NCBI RefSeq assembly: GCF_029625905.1
Contig: NZ_JARTLM010000001.1
Coordinates: forward strand, 230,499-294,498
Direction of reading: 5' to 3'
Source: Hydrogenovibrio sp. 3SP14C1
Lineage (GTDB): Bacteria > Pseudomonadota > Gammaproteobacteria > Thiomicrospirales > Thiomicrospiraceae
DNA length: 64,000 nucleotides
Positions 1-7,975 of the stretch are shown in pieces. The stretch's first letter is position 1, and every line of letters starts with the position of its first letter. The notes under the pieces are model-generated. The model searched no databases and had not been told where the DNA came from. It saw only the letters and a list, made by a program, of their open reading frames with translations. The translations under genes were made by a program, and so were the position numbers.

Positions 1-894
1 CACACCGGCAACGTATTCACCGTCTTTAAGCGGCTTCGCATAGTAGCGGTTCTGACTTTCTTGTTCGGGAATCACAGCAGACATAAAGTAATGCTGAATC
101 ATCGCAGCCCACCCACCCGTAGTTTGAATGCCTTGTATCGGTTGTTTGCTCAAGTCATCAAAAGAGTGCTTGTTGTATTTACTTTCAGCATGACCGTCGT
201 ATAACACGGGTCCAGTATAGGTATACATCATTGCATTATGATCCGGATCATAGGTGTTACGCACTAACTGAGAATAAAGCCCACCTGCCCATTCTTTTTG
301 GGTGGTGTTTTCAATTTGGTAGTTTAGCCCAATCACATACTTGCCTTTAGTGAAGACATACGTTTTCGTCACTTTGACACCATCTTGTTCCCACGTCAGT
401 GGAACAGTCAGCGTATCACCCGTCATTTCATAATGTGTTTGAGAAGCTTGATACAATGATTTATGCGTTGGCGCCGGCAAAACCGCTTTGGATTGCAGGG
501 CAATCCCGTTTTGCGCAACATACATCATCTGTCCGGTGTCACCCATTAAATGAAACGGTTGAGAGCGATCATTGGTTGCGGCATATTTCAGTAACTTCAC
601 ATCACGTATATCACCGCCTTGTGTATCAATGACGATATCTAACACATCGGTTTTCACCGAAATACGTTGTGCTTGTTTAATTTGTTCCTTAGCCGCCGGA
701 ACATCTTCCATTGTTTGGTGCGCAGTTGGAACATCTTGATTAATGTCAGACGCTTCTACACCCTTTTCTGTTTGTTCTGCCGTAGCTTGTATCTGAGGGG
801 GCAACGACTCTTTATGCTGAAACTGTGTCCATTGCATCCAAATCCAGAGTAATGTAAATGCCAGTGCTAACCACCAGAAAGATCTCATATTCAT
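1..894 (-). CDS. yidC: Membrane protein insertase YidC, N-terminal part (cut by window edge)
   Basis: YidC inserts and folds inner-membrane proteins, alone or with SecYEG. The minus strand reads from ATG at 894 (MNMRSFWWLALAFTLLWIWM) without a stop to base 1, giving 298 codons. The start is a short cytoplasmic end plus one membrane segment (about residues 4-20). A Gln/Glu-rich linker and the beginning of the large periplasmic P1 domain follow (for example YVFTKGKYVIGLNYQIEN and GGWAAMIQHYFMSAVIP). The C-terminal five-helix insertase core lies outside the window. A second in-frame ATG sits two codons in. It is downstream of rnpA with a 118-nt gap that has no yidD. Identity comes from the P1 motifs and the rpmH-rnpA-yidC order. 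Confidence 0.95.
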   Translation of the reverse strand, partial: MNMRSFWWLALAFTLLWIWMQWTQFQHKESLPPQIQATAEQTEKGVEASDINQDVPTAHQTMEDVPAAKEQIKQAQRISVKTDVLDIVIDTQGGDIRDVKLLKYAATNDRSQPFHLMGDTGQMMYVAQNGIALQSKAVLPAPTHKSLYQASQTHYEMTGDTLTVPLTWEQDGVKVTKTYVFTKGKYVIGLNYQIENTTQKEWAGGLYSQLVRNTYDPDHNAMMYTYTGPVLYDGHAESKYNKHSFDDLSKQPIQGIQTTGGWAAMIQHYFMSAVIPEQESQNRYYAKPLKDGEYVAGV

Positions 895-1012
895 CAGTAC
901 TGTTCCTAACTTCTCAATAGTCCGGTTTGTCTAAAAACCGAAGATAAATTTTGTGTTCCAAATCTCAAATACTTTCGACTTAAAAATTAAGTCAAAGCGT
1001 CTCTATTAAACC

Positions 1013-1501
1013 TTATTTTGACCGTTGAGTCGGTGACTTTTTTGTCTTTGTCATCGGTTTACCGTCTTTTAATCCGCTTTTTTGTATTTTTCGGATTAAA
1101 TGTTCAAAACTTTTAATCAAGGTCTCATTGTCAACGTCTTGCATGCCTCGTCGCCCCAAAACGACAATATCATACCCGCTTAATGCTTGTTTATGTTGAC
1201 GAAATGTTTCTCTTGCCAATCTTTTTACTCGATTTCGCCAAACAGATTTGGCCAATTGTTTCTTAGCAATGGCAAGACCTAACCTGGGATATCGCTTGTC
1301 ATTTGGACGGACAATAAAGGTCCAATGCCGATTAGAAAACTTTTCAGCTTGCGCAAATACAAATTGGAAATCTTGTGGAGAGAGAAGGCGTAGAGATTTA
1401 GAGAAATGATTTCGGGAGAAATCTTGATGGGGTAACTCAAGCTCGTCTAGACTCAAGCTCGATAACTCCCCATCAGAATTTTGGTGCGTGTTGTTAATCA
1501 T
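1013..1501 (-). CDS. rnpA: Ribonuclease P protein component
   Basis: RnpA is the protein subunit of RNase P, which trims the 5' leader of tRNA precursors. The family core is clear: RLLSPQDFQFVFAQAEKFSNRHW, then RLGLAIAKKQLAKSVWRNRVKRLARETFR, the conserved basic RNR-type helix that binds RNA. At 162 aa it is longer than the usual 110-130 aa. About 30 acidic/polar residues (MINNTHQNSDGELSSLSLDE) precede the core, and no later ATG offers a shorter start. It begins 9 nt after the rpmH stop, so it is surely cotranscribed with rpmH. A short basic tail (TKTKKSPTQRSK) ends the protein. No strong ribosome-binding site is visible, which suggests translational coupling to rpmH. Confidence 0.95.
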   Translation of the reverse strand: MINNTHQNSDGELSSLSLDELELPHQDFSRNHFSKSLRLLSPQDFQFVFAQAEKFSNRHWTFIVRPNDKRYPRLGLAIAKKQLAKSVWRNRVKRLARETFRQHKQALSGYDIVVLGRRGMQDVDNETLIKSFEHLIRKIQKSGLKDGKPMTKTKKSPTQRSK

Positions 1502-1510
1502 TCAAAATGA

Positions 1511-1645
1511 TTACACTGCCAAACGCTTACGTCCTTTTGCACGACGAGCCGCTAATACTTTGCGACCATTTTTAGTTGCCATGCGAGCACGGAAACCATG
1601 GGTACGAGCGCGCTTGATAACACTTGGTTGAAATGTACGTTTCAT
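1511..1645 (-). CDS. rpmH: 50S ribosomal protein L34
   Basis: A 44-residue protein read on the minus strand: [20 protein letters not shown] at the start, then [24 protein letters not shown]. This is the complete bacterial L34 sequence, a highly basic small protein of the large ribosomal subunit. It is the first gene of the rpmH-rnpA-(yidC) cluster that diverges from the origin. A good sigma-70 promoter lies upstream on the same strand (-35 at 1713-1718, -10 at 1690-1695, 17-nt spacer). The leader also contains a 14-bp perfect palindrome. An AGGA-type ribosome-binding site precedes the ATG. Confidence 0.98.
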   Translation of the reverse strand: MKRTFQPSVIKRARTHGFRARMATKNGRKVLAARRAKGRKRLAV

Positions 1646-1669
1646 GATATCAATCCTATTAGAAATTAC

Positions 1670-1683
1670 TTCTTTCGAAAGAA
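1670..1683. repeat. 14-bp perfect palindrome in the rpmH leader
   Basis: TTCTTTCGAAAGAA is a perfect inverted repeat located at the predicted 5' end of the rpmH transcript. It could be an operator or a 5' hairpin that affects mRNA stability. No function is shown by the sequence. Confidence 0.5.
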
Positions 1684-1689
1684 TCGCGC

Positions 1690-1718
1690 ATTGTAATAGA
1701 AACTTCTTTAAATAACAA
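1690..1718 (-). promoter_or_regulatory. Sigma-70 promoter of rpmH-rnpA
   Basis: On the minus strand TTGTTA (plus-strand 1713-1718) and TACAAT (1690-1695) are separated by exactly 17 nt. These are close to the TTGACA/TATAAT consensus and are placed about 40 nt before the rpmH start. Inferred transcription start is near 1683. Confidence 0.6.
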
Positions 1719-1738
1719 TACTATAATTAAATTTTTTA

Positions 1739-1748
1739 CCAGGCCTGG
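1739..1748. repeat. CCAGGCCTGG palindrome, copy 1
   Basis: Perfect copy of the recurring 10-bp palindrome, in the gap between rpmH and the alkyltransferase-like gene. Its flanks do not extend the palindrome. Confidence 0.9.
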
Positions 1749-1755
1749 CGATTCT

Positions 1756-2094
1756 TTAATGGGTAAAAGCTGGTAACGGCCGAAGTTTAACGGTTTTGTT
1801 TTTAAACTCAACCACTTTATTATCTTCGATTTCGATTCCTTCCTGCTTGAGCAATTCAATTTTGCGCTGAATGCCAAACGCATACCCACCTAAATCACCA
1901 TTTTGATTCACTACACGGTGACACGGCACCACGACAGGGTTAGGGTTTTGATTCATGGCACGTCCTACAGCTTGATAAGCACGTGTTCCCAAAGCCTCAG
2001 CTAAAGCCTTGTAAGTTGTCACTCTACCAGCGGGCACTTGCTCTAATAAAGCATAACATTGCTCATTGAACGATAACGCTTTCATCTCATGCAT
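1756..2094 (-). CDS. MGMT-family (O6-alkylguanine alkyltransferase-like) protein, single domain
   Basis: 112 aa matching only the DNA-binding/active-site domain of O6-methylguanine-DNA methyltransferase. The visible pieces are the helix-turn-helix region (PAGRVTTYKALAEALGTRAY), the arginine finger region (VGRAMNQNPNP) and the active-site motif PCHRV with Cys58. The N-terminal domain of full-length Ada/Ogt is absent. E. coli Atl (YbaZ) has Trp in place of this Cys and cannot transfer alkyl groups. Here Cys is kept, so the protein may be either a minimal transferase or an Atl-like damage sensor. ATG at 2085 (residue 4) is an alternative start. It is transcribed divergently from the TauE-type permease and sits between rpmH and the origin. 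Confidence 0.85.
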   Translation of the reverse strand: MHEMKALSFNEQCYALLEQVPAGRVTTYKALAEALGTRAYQAVGRAMNQNPNPVVVPCHRVVNQNGDLGGYAFGIQRKIELLKQEGIEIEDNKVVEFKNKTVKLRPLPAFTH

Positions 2095-2177
2095 GACTTA
2101 ACCTCAGCGCTTAAAGCAGTCTTTTGTCACAGTTTATCCATGCTTTAATCATACCTTTTTGGCGGTGGTTTTTCTAT

Positions 2178-2197
2178 AACTATGCTATAGTTCCGCC
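2178..2197 (+). promoter_or_regulatory. Extended -10 promoter placed for a leaderless permease transcript
   Basis: TGCTATAGT (2183-2191 region; -10 hexamer TATAGT at 2186-2191) is an extended -10 element. Counting seven bases on puts +1 at 2198, the A of the ATG. No Shine-Dalgarno sequence is present. The same bases form the inverted repeat AACTAT-GCT-ATAGTT (2178-2192), which could be an operator. Confidence 0.5.
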
Positions 2198-2986
2198 ATG
2201 TTTATCGAATTCAGCATTTATATCTTAACCGGCATCATAGCAGGCTTCTTTGCCGGACTACTCGGCATTGGTGGCGGGCTGATCATTGTGCCCGTACTGA
2301 CCAGTGTGTTTCTATACTTTATAGAAGGGCCACACTTGGTTCATCTGGCGATCGGAACCTCTATGGCAACCATTTTGATTACCTCATTAGCATCCGTTAA
2401 GGCTCACCACAGACATGATGCCGTTCGCTGGGATATTGTCAAAACCCTGACCCCAGGCATTTTTATCGGGGGAATTTTGGGCGGATGGATTTCGCAATAT
2501 ATCAGTGCGCCGATGCTGGCAAAAATCTTCGCGGTGATTGAACTCGGCATCGCCATCAAAATGCTATTGGATTTACAGCCAAATCCACATCGAGAAATGC
2601 CTGGATTGGCAGGACGTTCCGCAGCAGGAACCTTAATTGGCGGCATCTCAGCATTGGTCGGGATTGGTGGCGGGGCACTCAATACACCTTATATGGTTTG
2701 GCATAATGTCTCCATGCGACAGGCAATCGCTACCTCGGCAGCCTGTAGCTTGCCCATTGCTGTGGCAGGTACGATTGGATTTTTAATTGGGGGTTGGAAT
2801 ATTCCCGATTTACCGGATCATGCCATTGGTTACATTTACTGGCCAGCTTTTCTAGGCATTGTCATCGCCAGCTTTTTTACCGCTCCGATAGGGGCTGCCA
2901 TGACCCATAAACTGCCGGTAAAAACCCTAAAAAGAATCTTTGCCATTCTATTAATTATCTTAGCTATAAAAATGTTTTGGTTTTAA
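2198..2986 (+). CDS. TauE/SafE-family sulfite/sulfonate exporter-like permease
   Basis: A 262-residue integral membrane protein with about eight hydrophobic segments. The duplicated TauE/SafE signature is present: GLLGIGGGLIIVPVL near residue 21 and ALVGIGGGALNTPYM near residue 154. Family members move sulfite, sulfoacetate or other sulfur and organic anions across the inner membrane. In a sulfur oxidiser sulfite export is a sensible role, but the substrate cannot be read from sequence. The start codon has no ribosome-binding site and coincides with the predicted transcription start, so it may be leaderless. It stands alone between the alkyltransferase-like gene (divergent) and the origin region. 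Confidence 0.85.
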   Translation: MFIEFSIYILTGIIAGFFAGLLGIGGGLIIVPVLTSVFLYFIEGPHLVHLAIGTSMATILITSLASVKAHHRHDAVRWDIVKTLTPGIFIGGILGGWISQYISAPMLAKIFAVIELGIAIKMLLDLQPNPHREMPGLAGRSAAGTLIGGISALVGIGGGALNTPYMVWHNVSMRQAIATSAACSLPIAVAGTIGFLIGGWNIPDLPDHAIGYIYWPAFLGIVIASFFTAPIGAAMTHKLPVKTLKRIFAILLIILAIKMFWF

Positions 2987-3056
2987 AAAAACAATTAATT
3001 TTTAAAACCAGAGAATTAATTTTAAATTCAAAAAGTTAACCGCCTGATTACCAAGC

Positions 3057-3065
3057 TTATCCACA
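3057..3065 (+). promoter_or_regulatory. DnaA box 1 (perfect consensus)
   Basis: TTATCCACA, an exact match to the high-affinity DnaA-binding consensus, directly after the AT-rich segment. Confidence 0.85.
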
Positions 3066-3080
3066 CCCTTTTTCAACAAC

Positions 3081-3089
3081 TTATCCACA
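3081..3089 (+). promoter_or_regulatory. DnaA box 2 (perfect consensus)
   Basis: TTATCCACA, a second exact consensus box 24 nt after the first and in the same orientation. Confidence 0.85.
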
Positions 3090-3110
3090 GGTTGCATCTA
3101 TTTTTTAAAG

Positions 3111-3119
3111 TTATTCACA
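3111..3119 (+). promoter_or_regulatory. DnaA box 3 (one mismatch)
   Basis: TTATTCACA, one mismatch to the consensus, 30 nt after box 2 and in the same orientation. Confidence 0.75.
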
Positions 3120-3329
3120 GGTATAATCATTTCATTCGATTTTTAGGGCAGACAACCCCTTTTAAAAAAGGTGATTCAACGCCGAACATCGACGATAGAC
3201 AACACCAATTTGTCGGCCGCTCACCTAAGAAAGCGCCACAACAAAAACTTGTAATAATTAATTCAATTAAATAATCGACGCGCCACCCCATAATCAAAAC
3301 AATATCGGCGCAACGACTGGGTACTCATT

Positions 3330-4736
3330 TTGACAACAACGCTTTGGCCACACGTCTTAAAACAATTAGAAGCTGTTTTGAACGACCAGCAATTTTTAAC
3401 CTGGATCCGTCCTTTAGAGGCCGTAGAAGAAGATAACACCTTACGTCTTATCGCGCCTTCCGGATTTATTTTGGACTGGGTAAACAAAAAACTGCTCTCT
3501 CAAATCAAGCAAGCGGTTTATTTAGTCGCTCCGGTAAATACGCCCGAAGTCACGCTAGAAGTGGGTGAATACGCTATTGAAAGCTTTAATGAACCTGAAA
3601 ACACTTCGGTGCCTCAGCCATTAAGAGAAACCAAGGCCGAAAGAGAGGCTGCAGAAAAAGCTGAAGCCATCTCTTCAGGTCATAAAACAGACAGTAAGCC
3701 TGCCAAAAAAACCATTAAACATAACCTGAACACCAACTTTACCTTTGATACCTTTGTCGAAGGTAAAGCTAACCAGCTTGCAGCAGCAGCGGCACGCCAG
3801 GTAGCTGACAATCCTGGAGGAAGTTATAACCCTTTCTTCATTTATGGTGGGGTCGGACTAGGTAAAACGCATTTAATGCACGCCATCGGGAATGAGTTGA
3901 TGCGTAAGGATCCGAATGCTCGCGTGGTTTATCTTCACTCAGAACGATTTGTGGCCGATATGGTCAACGCGTTACGACATAACAAAATCGACGAGTTCAA
4001 ACGCTTCTATCGTTCTTTAGATGCGCTGTTAATCGATGATATCCAGTTCTTCGCTAAAAAAGAACAGTCTCAAGAAGAGTTCTTTCATACCTTCAACACG
4101 TTATTAGAAGGCAATAAACAGGTCATTTTAACCAGTGATCGTTTTCCTAAAGAAGTAGATGGATTGGAAGACCGATTAAAATCACGTTTCGGCTGGGGAT
4201 TAACCATTGCCGTTGAACCGCCTGAATTTGAAATGCGCGTCGCCATCTTAATGAAAAAAGCCGCTGAATTCGGTTTCTTACTACCAGATGAAGTCGCCTT
4301 TTTTATCGCCAAACGTTTACGCGGCAATGTCCGTGATCTAGAAGGCGCTTTAAAACGTGTCGGTGCATTTGCTCAATTTACCCAACAACTGGTCACGGTA
4401 GACTTAGCCAAGGATGCTTTGAAAGATTTACTGGCTTTACAACAAAAAATGGTCACGTTGGAAAACATCCAAAAAACCGTTGCTGACTATTACAAAATAC
4501 GGGTAGCGGACCTACTTTCCAAAAGAAGAACGCGAAATATTGCTCGCCCAAGACAAATGTCGATGGCGATTTCAAAAGAACTGACTAGCCATAGTTTGCC
4601 GGAAATTGGAGATGCATTTGGTGGTCGAGATCACACCACGGTTCTTCACGCAGTACGTAAAATCAAAGAGCTCAAAGAAACCGATCATCGTATTGAAGAC
4701 GACTTCAACAGCTTAATTCGAATTATTACGAATTAA
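3330..4736 (+). CDS. dnaA: Chromosomal replication initiator DnaA
   Basis: DnaA binds DnaA boxes, melts the origin and loads the replicative helicase. All four domains are present in 468 aa. Domain I is the first 85 residues ([25 protein letters not shown]). Domain II is a variable Lys/Glu-rich linker. The AAA+ domain III has Walker [10 protein letters not shown] near residue 173 and Walker B LLIDDIQF. Domain IV carries the DNA-binding signature [16 protein letters not shown]. The start is TTG at 3330, because the N-terminus then aligns with other DnaA proteins and no ATG fits. The boxes upstream allow autoregulation. It is the first gene of dnaA-dnaN-recF. Confidence 0.98.
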   Translation: MTTTLWPHVLKQLEAVLNDQQFLTWIRPLEAVEEDNTLRLIAPSGFILDWVNKKLLSQIKQAVYLVAPVNTPEVTLEVGEYAIESFNEPENTSVPQPLRETKAEREAAEKAEAISSGHKTDSKPAKKTIKHNLNTNFTFDTFVEGKANQLAAAAARQVADNPGGSYNPFFIYGGVGLGKTHLMHAIGNELMRKDPNARVVYLHSERFVADMVNALRHNKIDEFKRFYRSLDALLIDDIQFFAKKEQSQEEFFHTFNTLLEGNKQVILTSDRFPKEVDGLEDRLKSRFGWGLTIAVEPPEFEMRVAILMKKAAEFGFLLPDEVAFFIAKRLRGNVRDLEGALKRVGAFAQFTQQLVTVDLAKDALKDLLALQQKMVTLENIQKTVADYYKIRVADLLSKRRTRNIARPRQMSMAISKELTSHSLPEIGDAFGGRDHTTVLHAVRKIKELKETDHRIEDDFNSLIRIITN

Positions 4737-4909
4737 TTCTGGGAAGGGTATTCACCCTGTCCAATAAAAGTTTTCATGTAAATGTCATGCATACAAACCG
4801 AATTTATTTTAAATTTTTCAAAGGTTTCTATACATAATTGTCGGAAATGTTGGCATAATAAATTCAACGTAAAATTTCATAGCAAAAAAGAATATTTAAA
4901 GGTATTGAG

Positions 4910-6016
4910 ATGAAAATCAGTCTTTCTCGTGAGAATCTGCTAAAAGTACTACAAACCGTCGGTGGAGTGGTTGAAAAACGCCAAACCATGCCAATTTTGG
5001 CCAACATACTTTTCCACGTAAGCCAAAACACTTTGACGGTCACCGCGTCCGACTTAGAAATTGAAACACGAGCGTCGACTGAGGTGGAAAGTAGCGATGG
5101 AGACTTCAGCGTGACTTTGCCCGCCGTTAAGCTGATCAGCATTGTCCGCTCTTTACCGGATGGACTCACCATCTTATTGGAATTTGATGAAATGCGTTGC
5201 CAGCTGTCAGCGGGTCGTTCGCGCTTTAAACTCTCGACATTGCCGGCTGATGATTTCCCAACCATTGATTTGACGCAAACCGAATTATCTTTTTCAATGG
5301 CGCAAAATCAGCTTAAACAAATCATCCACAATACCGCCTTCGCAATGGCCAGCCAAGATGTACGTTTTTATTTAAACGGGATGTTGTTTGATATCAGTAA
5401 CCAGACCTTACGCGTCGTTGCAACTGATGGACATCGTCTGTCAACTTGCTCAACGTTATTGGAAACGGAAGGCTTAACCGCGACTCAAGCGATTTTGCCT
5501 CGTAAAGGGGTTTTGGAACTTCAAAAACTGATTGGCGATGATGACAGCTTAATTGCTTTCTCACTTGCTAAAAACTATCTCACCGTGCAATTTGAAGAAA
5601 CCGTCTTCACTTGTAAATTAGTGGATGGACGCTTCCCAGATTTCAACCGAGTTTTGCCGCAGCATAATGATCAGCTGGTTCAAACAGATCGAGAGTTACT
5701 CCGTAGCTTATTGCAACGTGCCGCAATTCTATCGAATGATAAGTTCAAAGGTATTCGTTTAGCCTTAAGTCAAAATTTGTTGGCTGTTCATGCGCAAAAC
5801 TCTGATCAAGATGAGTCACATGAAGACATGGCAATTGATTATAACGGCACCGAAATGGAGATCGGCTTTAACGTTAACTACCTAGTCGATGTTTTAAACT
5901 CTATGCATGAAGAAGCTGTCACCCTCTATATGAAAGATGCCAACAGCAGCTGTATGATCGATACTCAGAATGAAACGTGTCATTGTCAGCATGTCATCAT
6001 GCCGATGCGCCTGTAA
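4910..6016 (+). CDS. dnaN: DNA polymerase III beta sliding clamp
   Basis: The beta clamp encircles DNA and tethers polymerase III and repair enzymes. The protein has 368 aa, close to the 366 of E. coli. It opens with MKISLSRENLLKVLQTVGGVVEKRQ and ends with the conserved C-terminal peptide HVIMPMRL, which forms part of the hydrophobic partner-binding pocket. The three repeated clamp domains cover the whole length. It lies 173 nt after dnaA with an AT-rich gap that could hold its own promoter. An AAGG-type ribosome-binding site precedes ATG at 4910. A strong hairpin separates it from recF. Confidence 0.98.
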   Translation: MKISLSRENLLKVLQTVGGVVEKRQTMPILANILFHVSQNTLTVTASDLEIETRASTEVESSDGDFSVTLPAVKLISIVRSLPDGLTILLEFDEMRCQLSAGRSRFKLSTLPADDFPTIDLTQTELSFSMAQNQLKQIIHNTAFAMASQDVRFYLNGMLFDISNQTLRVVATDGHRLSTCSTLLETEGLTATQAILPRKGVLELQKLIGDDDSLIAFSLAKNYLTVQFEETVFTCKLVDGRFPDFNRVLPQHNDQLVQTDRELLRSLLQRAAILSNDKFKGIRLALSQNLLAVHAQNSDQDESHEDMAIDYNGTEMEIGFNVNYLVDVLNSMHEEAVTLYMKDANSSCMIDTQNETCHCQHVIMPMRL

Positions 6017-6031
6017 AAACTTACTCAATAC

Positions 6032-6061
6032 CCACTTCCATGTTTTCATGCATGGAAGTGG
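6032..6061 (+). other. Strong hairpin between dnaN and recF
   Basis: CCACTTCCATG (6032-6042) and CATGGAAGTGG (6051-6061) form a perfect 11-bp stem with an 8-nt loop in the dnaN-recF gap. No T tract follows at once, so it is not a classical terminator. It may protect the dnaN mRNA end or lower recF expression. Confidence 0.6.
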
Positions 6062-6114
6062 TGTGCTTCAAAATCACTGCCTTTTTAATTTAGTTCGCAC
6101 TTCGAGCCTCCGAC

Positions 6115-7203
6115 TTGTCTAAACTCCTTCAACTTCAACTGCAACACTTTCGCAATATTGACCACGCGTCCCTAACACTGGGCGAAGGGTTAAATTTAAT
6201 TGTCGGTGACAATGCCGCTGGAAAAACCGCTTTAATTGAAGCCATTTGGACTTTAGCTTCCGGTCGCTCTTTTCGAACGGCAAAACCCCAGCAATTGATT
6301 CAGCAAAACCAATCCGAACTGGTGCTGTTCTGTACGCTGGCCGAAGCGGAGCAAACACATAAGATTGGGCTGGCTAGAACCGCCGATAAGGTGACTTTAA
6401 AAATTGATGGTGAATTGGCGAAAACTCAGGCTGAAATGTCGGCTAAACTGCCGGTTCAGCTGCTCACCCCCGAAAGCCACCGTTTACTGGAAGAAGGACC
6501 CAAAGCACGACGTCAGTTCATGGACTGGGGCTGCTTTCACCATAATGCCGACTTCATTCATTTATGGCGCCATTATCAAAGAGCTCTCAAACAACGTAAC
6601 CATGCGTTGAAAAAAAGATTGCCGGCATCGCAAATTCAGTTATGGGATAAACAATTGGTCGATTCTGCCGAAAAGATTAACGTCATTCGCGCAGACTATA
6701 TCAAGCAGCTCACCCCTTATCTCGTCGAGTTTTGTCTGGCGTTAATGCCTGAAATCTCTGTGAGCCCAGAATGCCATTACCGACCTGGTTGGCCGAAAAC
6801 GGCAGAAAGCTACCGTCAACTTCTGGCAGACAATTTTGCTAAGGACAGCTTACAAGGGCACACCCAATACGGCAGTCATCGGGCAGATATCAAGTTTCGT
6901 TTCGACGGCCAGGAGGCATTAATGACGTTATCGCGTGGCCAGCAAAAATTGTTTGTCTGTGCTTTGTTATTGGCTCAAGCAACCTTATATCAACAATACA
7001 GTCATCAACCTGTGATTATGTTGATTGATGATTTGCCGGCTGAGTTGGATGCAAAACATCGAGAGACTTTATTGAAGTTACTCAATTTACTTAATATCCA
7101 ACATATTCTGACCAGTACCGCGCAAGATTTAATTCCGGTTCTGAACCCCGAGAATGCCAAAATCTGGCACATTCAACACGGCAATCTCACTGAACAGCAC
7201 TGA
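6115..7203 (+). CDS. recF: DNA replication/repair protein RecF
   Basis: RecF is an SMC-like ATPase that helps load RecA at single-strand gaps with RecO and RecR. In 362 aa the order is HFRNIDHASLTLGEGLNLIVG, then Walker A GDNAAGKT near residue 31, a coiled middle, the ABC signature TLSRGQQKL near residue 271, and Walker B VIMLIDDLPAELD near 300. The start is TTG at 6115, chosen because it aligns with the E. coli N-terminus and no ATG is available. It is third in dnaA-dnaN-recF, but gyrB lies about 11 kb away rather than next to it. A CCAGGCCTGG palindrome follows the stop by 1 nt. Confidence 0.96.
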   Translation: MSKLLQLQLQHFRNIDHASLTLGEGLNLIVGDNAAGKTALIEAIWTLASGRSFRTAKPQQLIQQNQSELVLFCTLAEAEQTHKIGLARTADKVTLKIDGELAKTQAEMSAKLPVQLLTPESHRLLEEGPKARRQFMDWGCFHHNADFIHLWRHYQRALKQRNHALKKRLPASQIQLWDKQLVDSAEKINVIRADYIKQLTPYLVEFCLALMPEISVSPECHYRPGWPKTAESYRQLLADNFAKDSLQGHTQYGSHRADIKFRFDGQEALMTLSRGQQKLFVCALLLAQATLYQQYSHQPVIMLIDDLPAELDAKHRETLLKLLNLLNIQHILTSTAQDLIPVLNPENAKIWHIQHGNLTEQH

Positions 7204-7204
7204 G

Positions 7205-7214
7205 CCAGGCCTGG
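7205..7214. repeat. CCAGGCCTGG palindrome, copy 2 (after recF)
   Basis: Perfect copy, extended by one pair to GCCAGGCCTGGC and followed by a T-rich stretch. It starts one base after the recF stop and may act as a terminator. Confidence 0.85.
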
Positions 7215-7303
7215 CGATTTTTGAACACTGCCTCTTAAGAAAGATTGACGTCATCGCTGATTTAAAATACGCTTAACCTTTCTATTTGCCAGCCAAAACT
7301 GTT

Positions 7304-7975
7304 ATGACCAAGATATTACTCGTTGAAGATGAAGCCTTACTGGTCGAAAATCTTAAAAAAAATTTAAGCCAACAAGAGTATATTGTCGACAGTGCTCAAG
7401 ATGGCGAAGAAGCGCTATACCTGCTTCACGAGTTTGAATATGATTTGATTATTTTAGATTTAGGGCTTCCTAAAAAACCCGGTCTTGAGGTCCTGGAGCA
7501 GATTCGAACCGAACAAAACCCAACCCCTGTATTAATTTTAACAGCACGTAATTCTTGGCAAGAACGCGTAGAAGGATTAAAAAAAGGTGCGGATGATTAT
7601 CTTGGCAAGCCGTTCCATTTTGAAGAATTAACCGCTCGCATAGAAGTGCTCTTAAAACGCCCCGTCCAACCTCAAACCCAATGCTTACGGTTTCAAGACT
7701 ATGCATTGGACTTGGACTGTAGAGAGCTCAAAGTCAAAGAACACCGTTTTGCGTTAACCAAAACCGAATTCACCTTAGTCAAACTGTTTTTATCACACCC
7801 CAACCGAGTTTTCTCTAAAGAGACCTTAATGCAGCGATTAGGCGATCAACATCACGAAAGAGACGGCAATTTGATTGAAGTCTATATTCGAAAGTTACGT
7901 CAGTATATGGGAAAACCCGCCATTGAAACCTTACGCGGTCAAGGGTATCGCTTTGTTGGAGAGGCCGATTTATGA
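7304..7975 (+). CDS. OmpR/PhoP-type two-component response regulator
   Basis: A DNA-binding response regulator of about 223 aa. The receiver domain shows the acidic pair in LLVEDE, the phospho-acceptor Asp52 in LIILDLGLP, and the conserved Lys in GADDYLGKP. A winged-helix output domain ends with LIEVYIRKLRQYMG and TLRGQGYRF. ATG at 7304 is preferred. A TTG at 7286 would add six residues that are not family-like. Its stop overlaps the following histidine-kinase gene by 4 nt. Position just before the metal-efflux operon suggests that it controls that operon. That link is inferred from neighbourhood only. Confidence 0.9.
   Translation: MTKILLVEDEALLVENLKKNLSQQEYIVDSAQDGEEALYLLHEFEYDLIILDLGLPKKPGLEVLEQIRTEQNPTPVLILTARNSWQERVEGLKKGADDYLGKPFHFEELTARIEVLLKRPVQPQTQCLRFQDYALDLDCRELKVKEHRFALTKTEFTLVKLFLSHPNRVFSKETLMQRLGDQHHERDGNLIEVYIRKLRQYMGKPAIETLRGQGYRFVGEADL

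Larger units (their letters stand above)
2987..3329. other. Probable oriC / dnaA promoter region
   Basis: This 343-nt gene-free stretch before dnaA begins with a very AT-rich segment (about 2986-3045) that could be the DNA-unwinding element. Three closely spaced DnaA boxes in the same orientation follow at 3057-3065, 3081-3089 and 3111-3119. Position next to dnaA-dnaN-recF-gyrB and divergent from rpmH-rnpA agrees with a chromosomal origin. The boxes may also autoregulate dnaA. A short open frame through 3092-3274 has no protein-like features and is not called. Confidence 0.75.

Noticed and set aside
399-852. Two plus-strand frames opposite yidC
   Set aside because: The minus strand carries the clear YidC N-terminus through the same bases.
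3092-3274. 60-codon plus-strand frame in the origin region
   Set aside because: It runs through DnaA box sequence, has no ribosome-binding site and no protein-like pattern.
4740-4760. AGGGT/ACCCT inverted repeat after dnaA
   Set aside because: Five-base stem with no T tract; likely chance.
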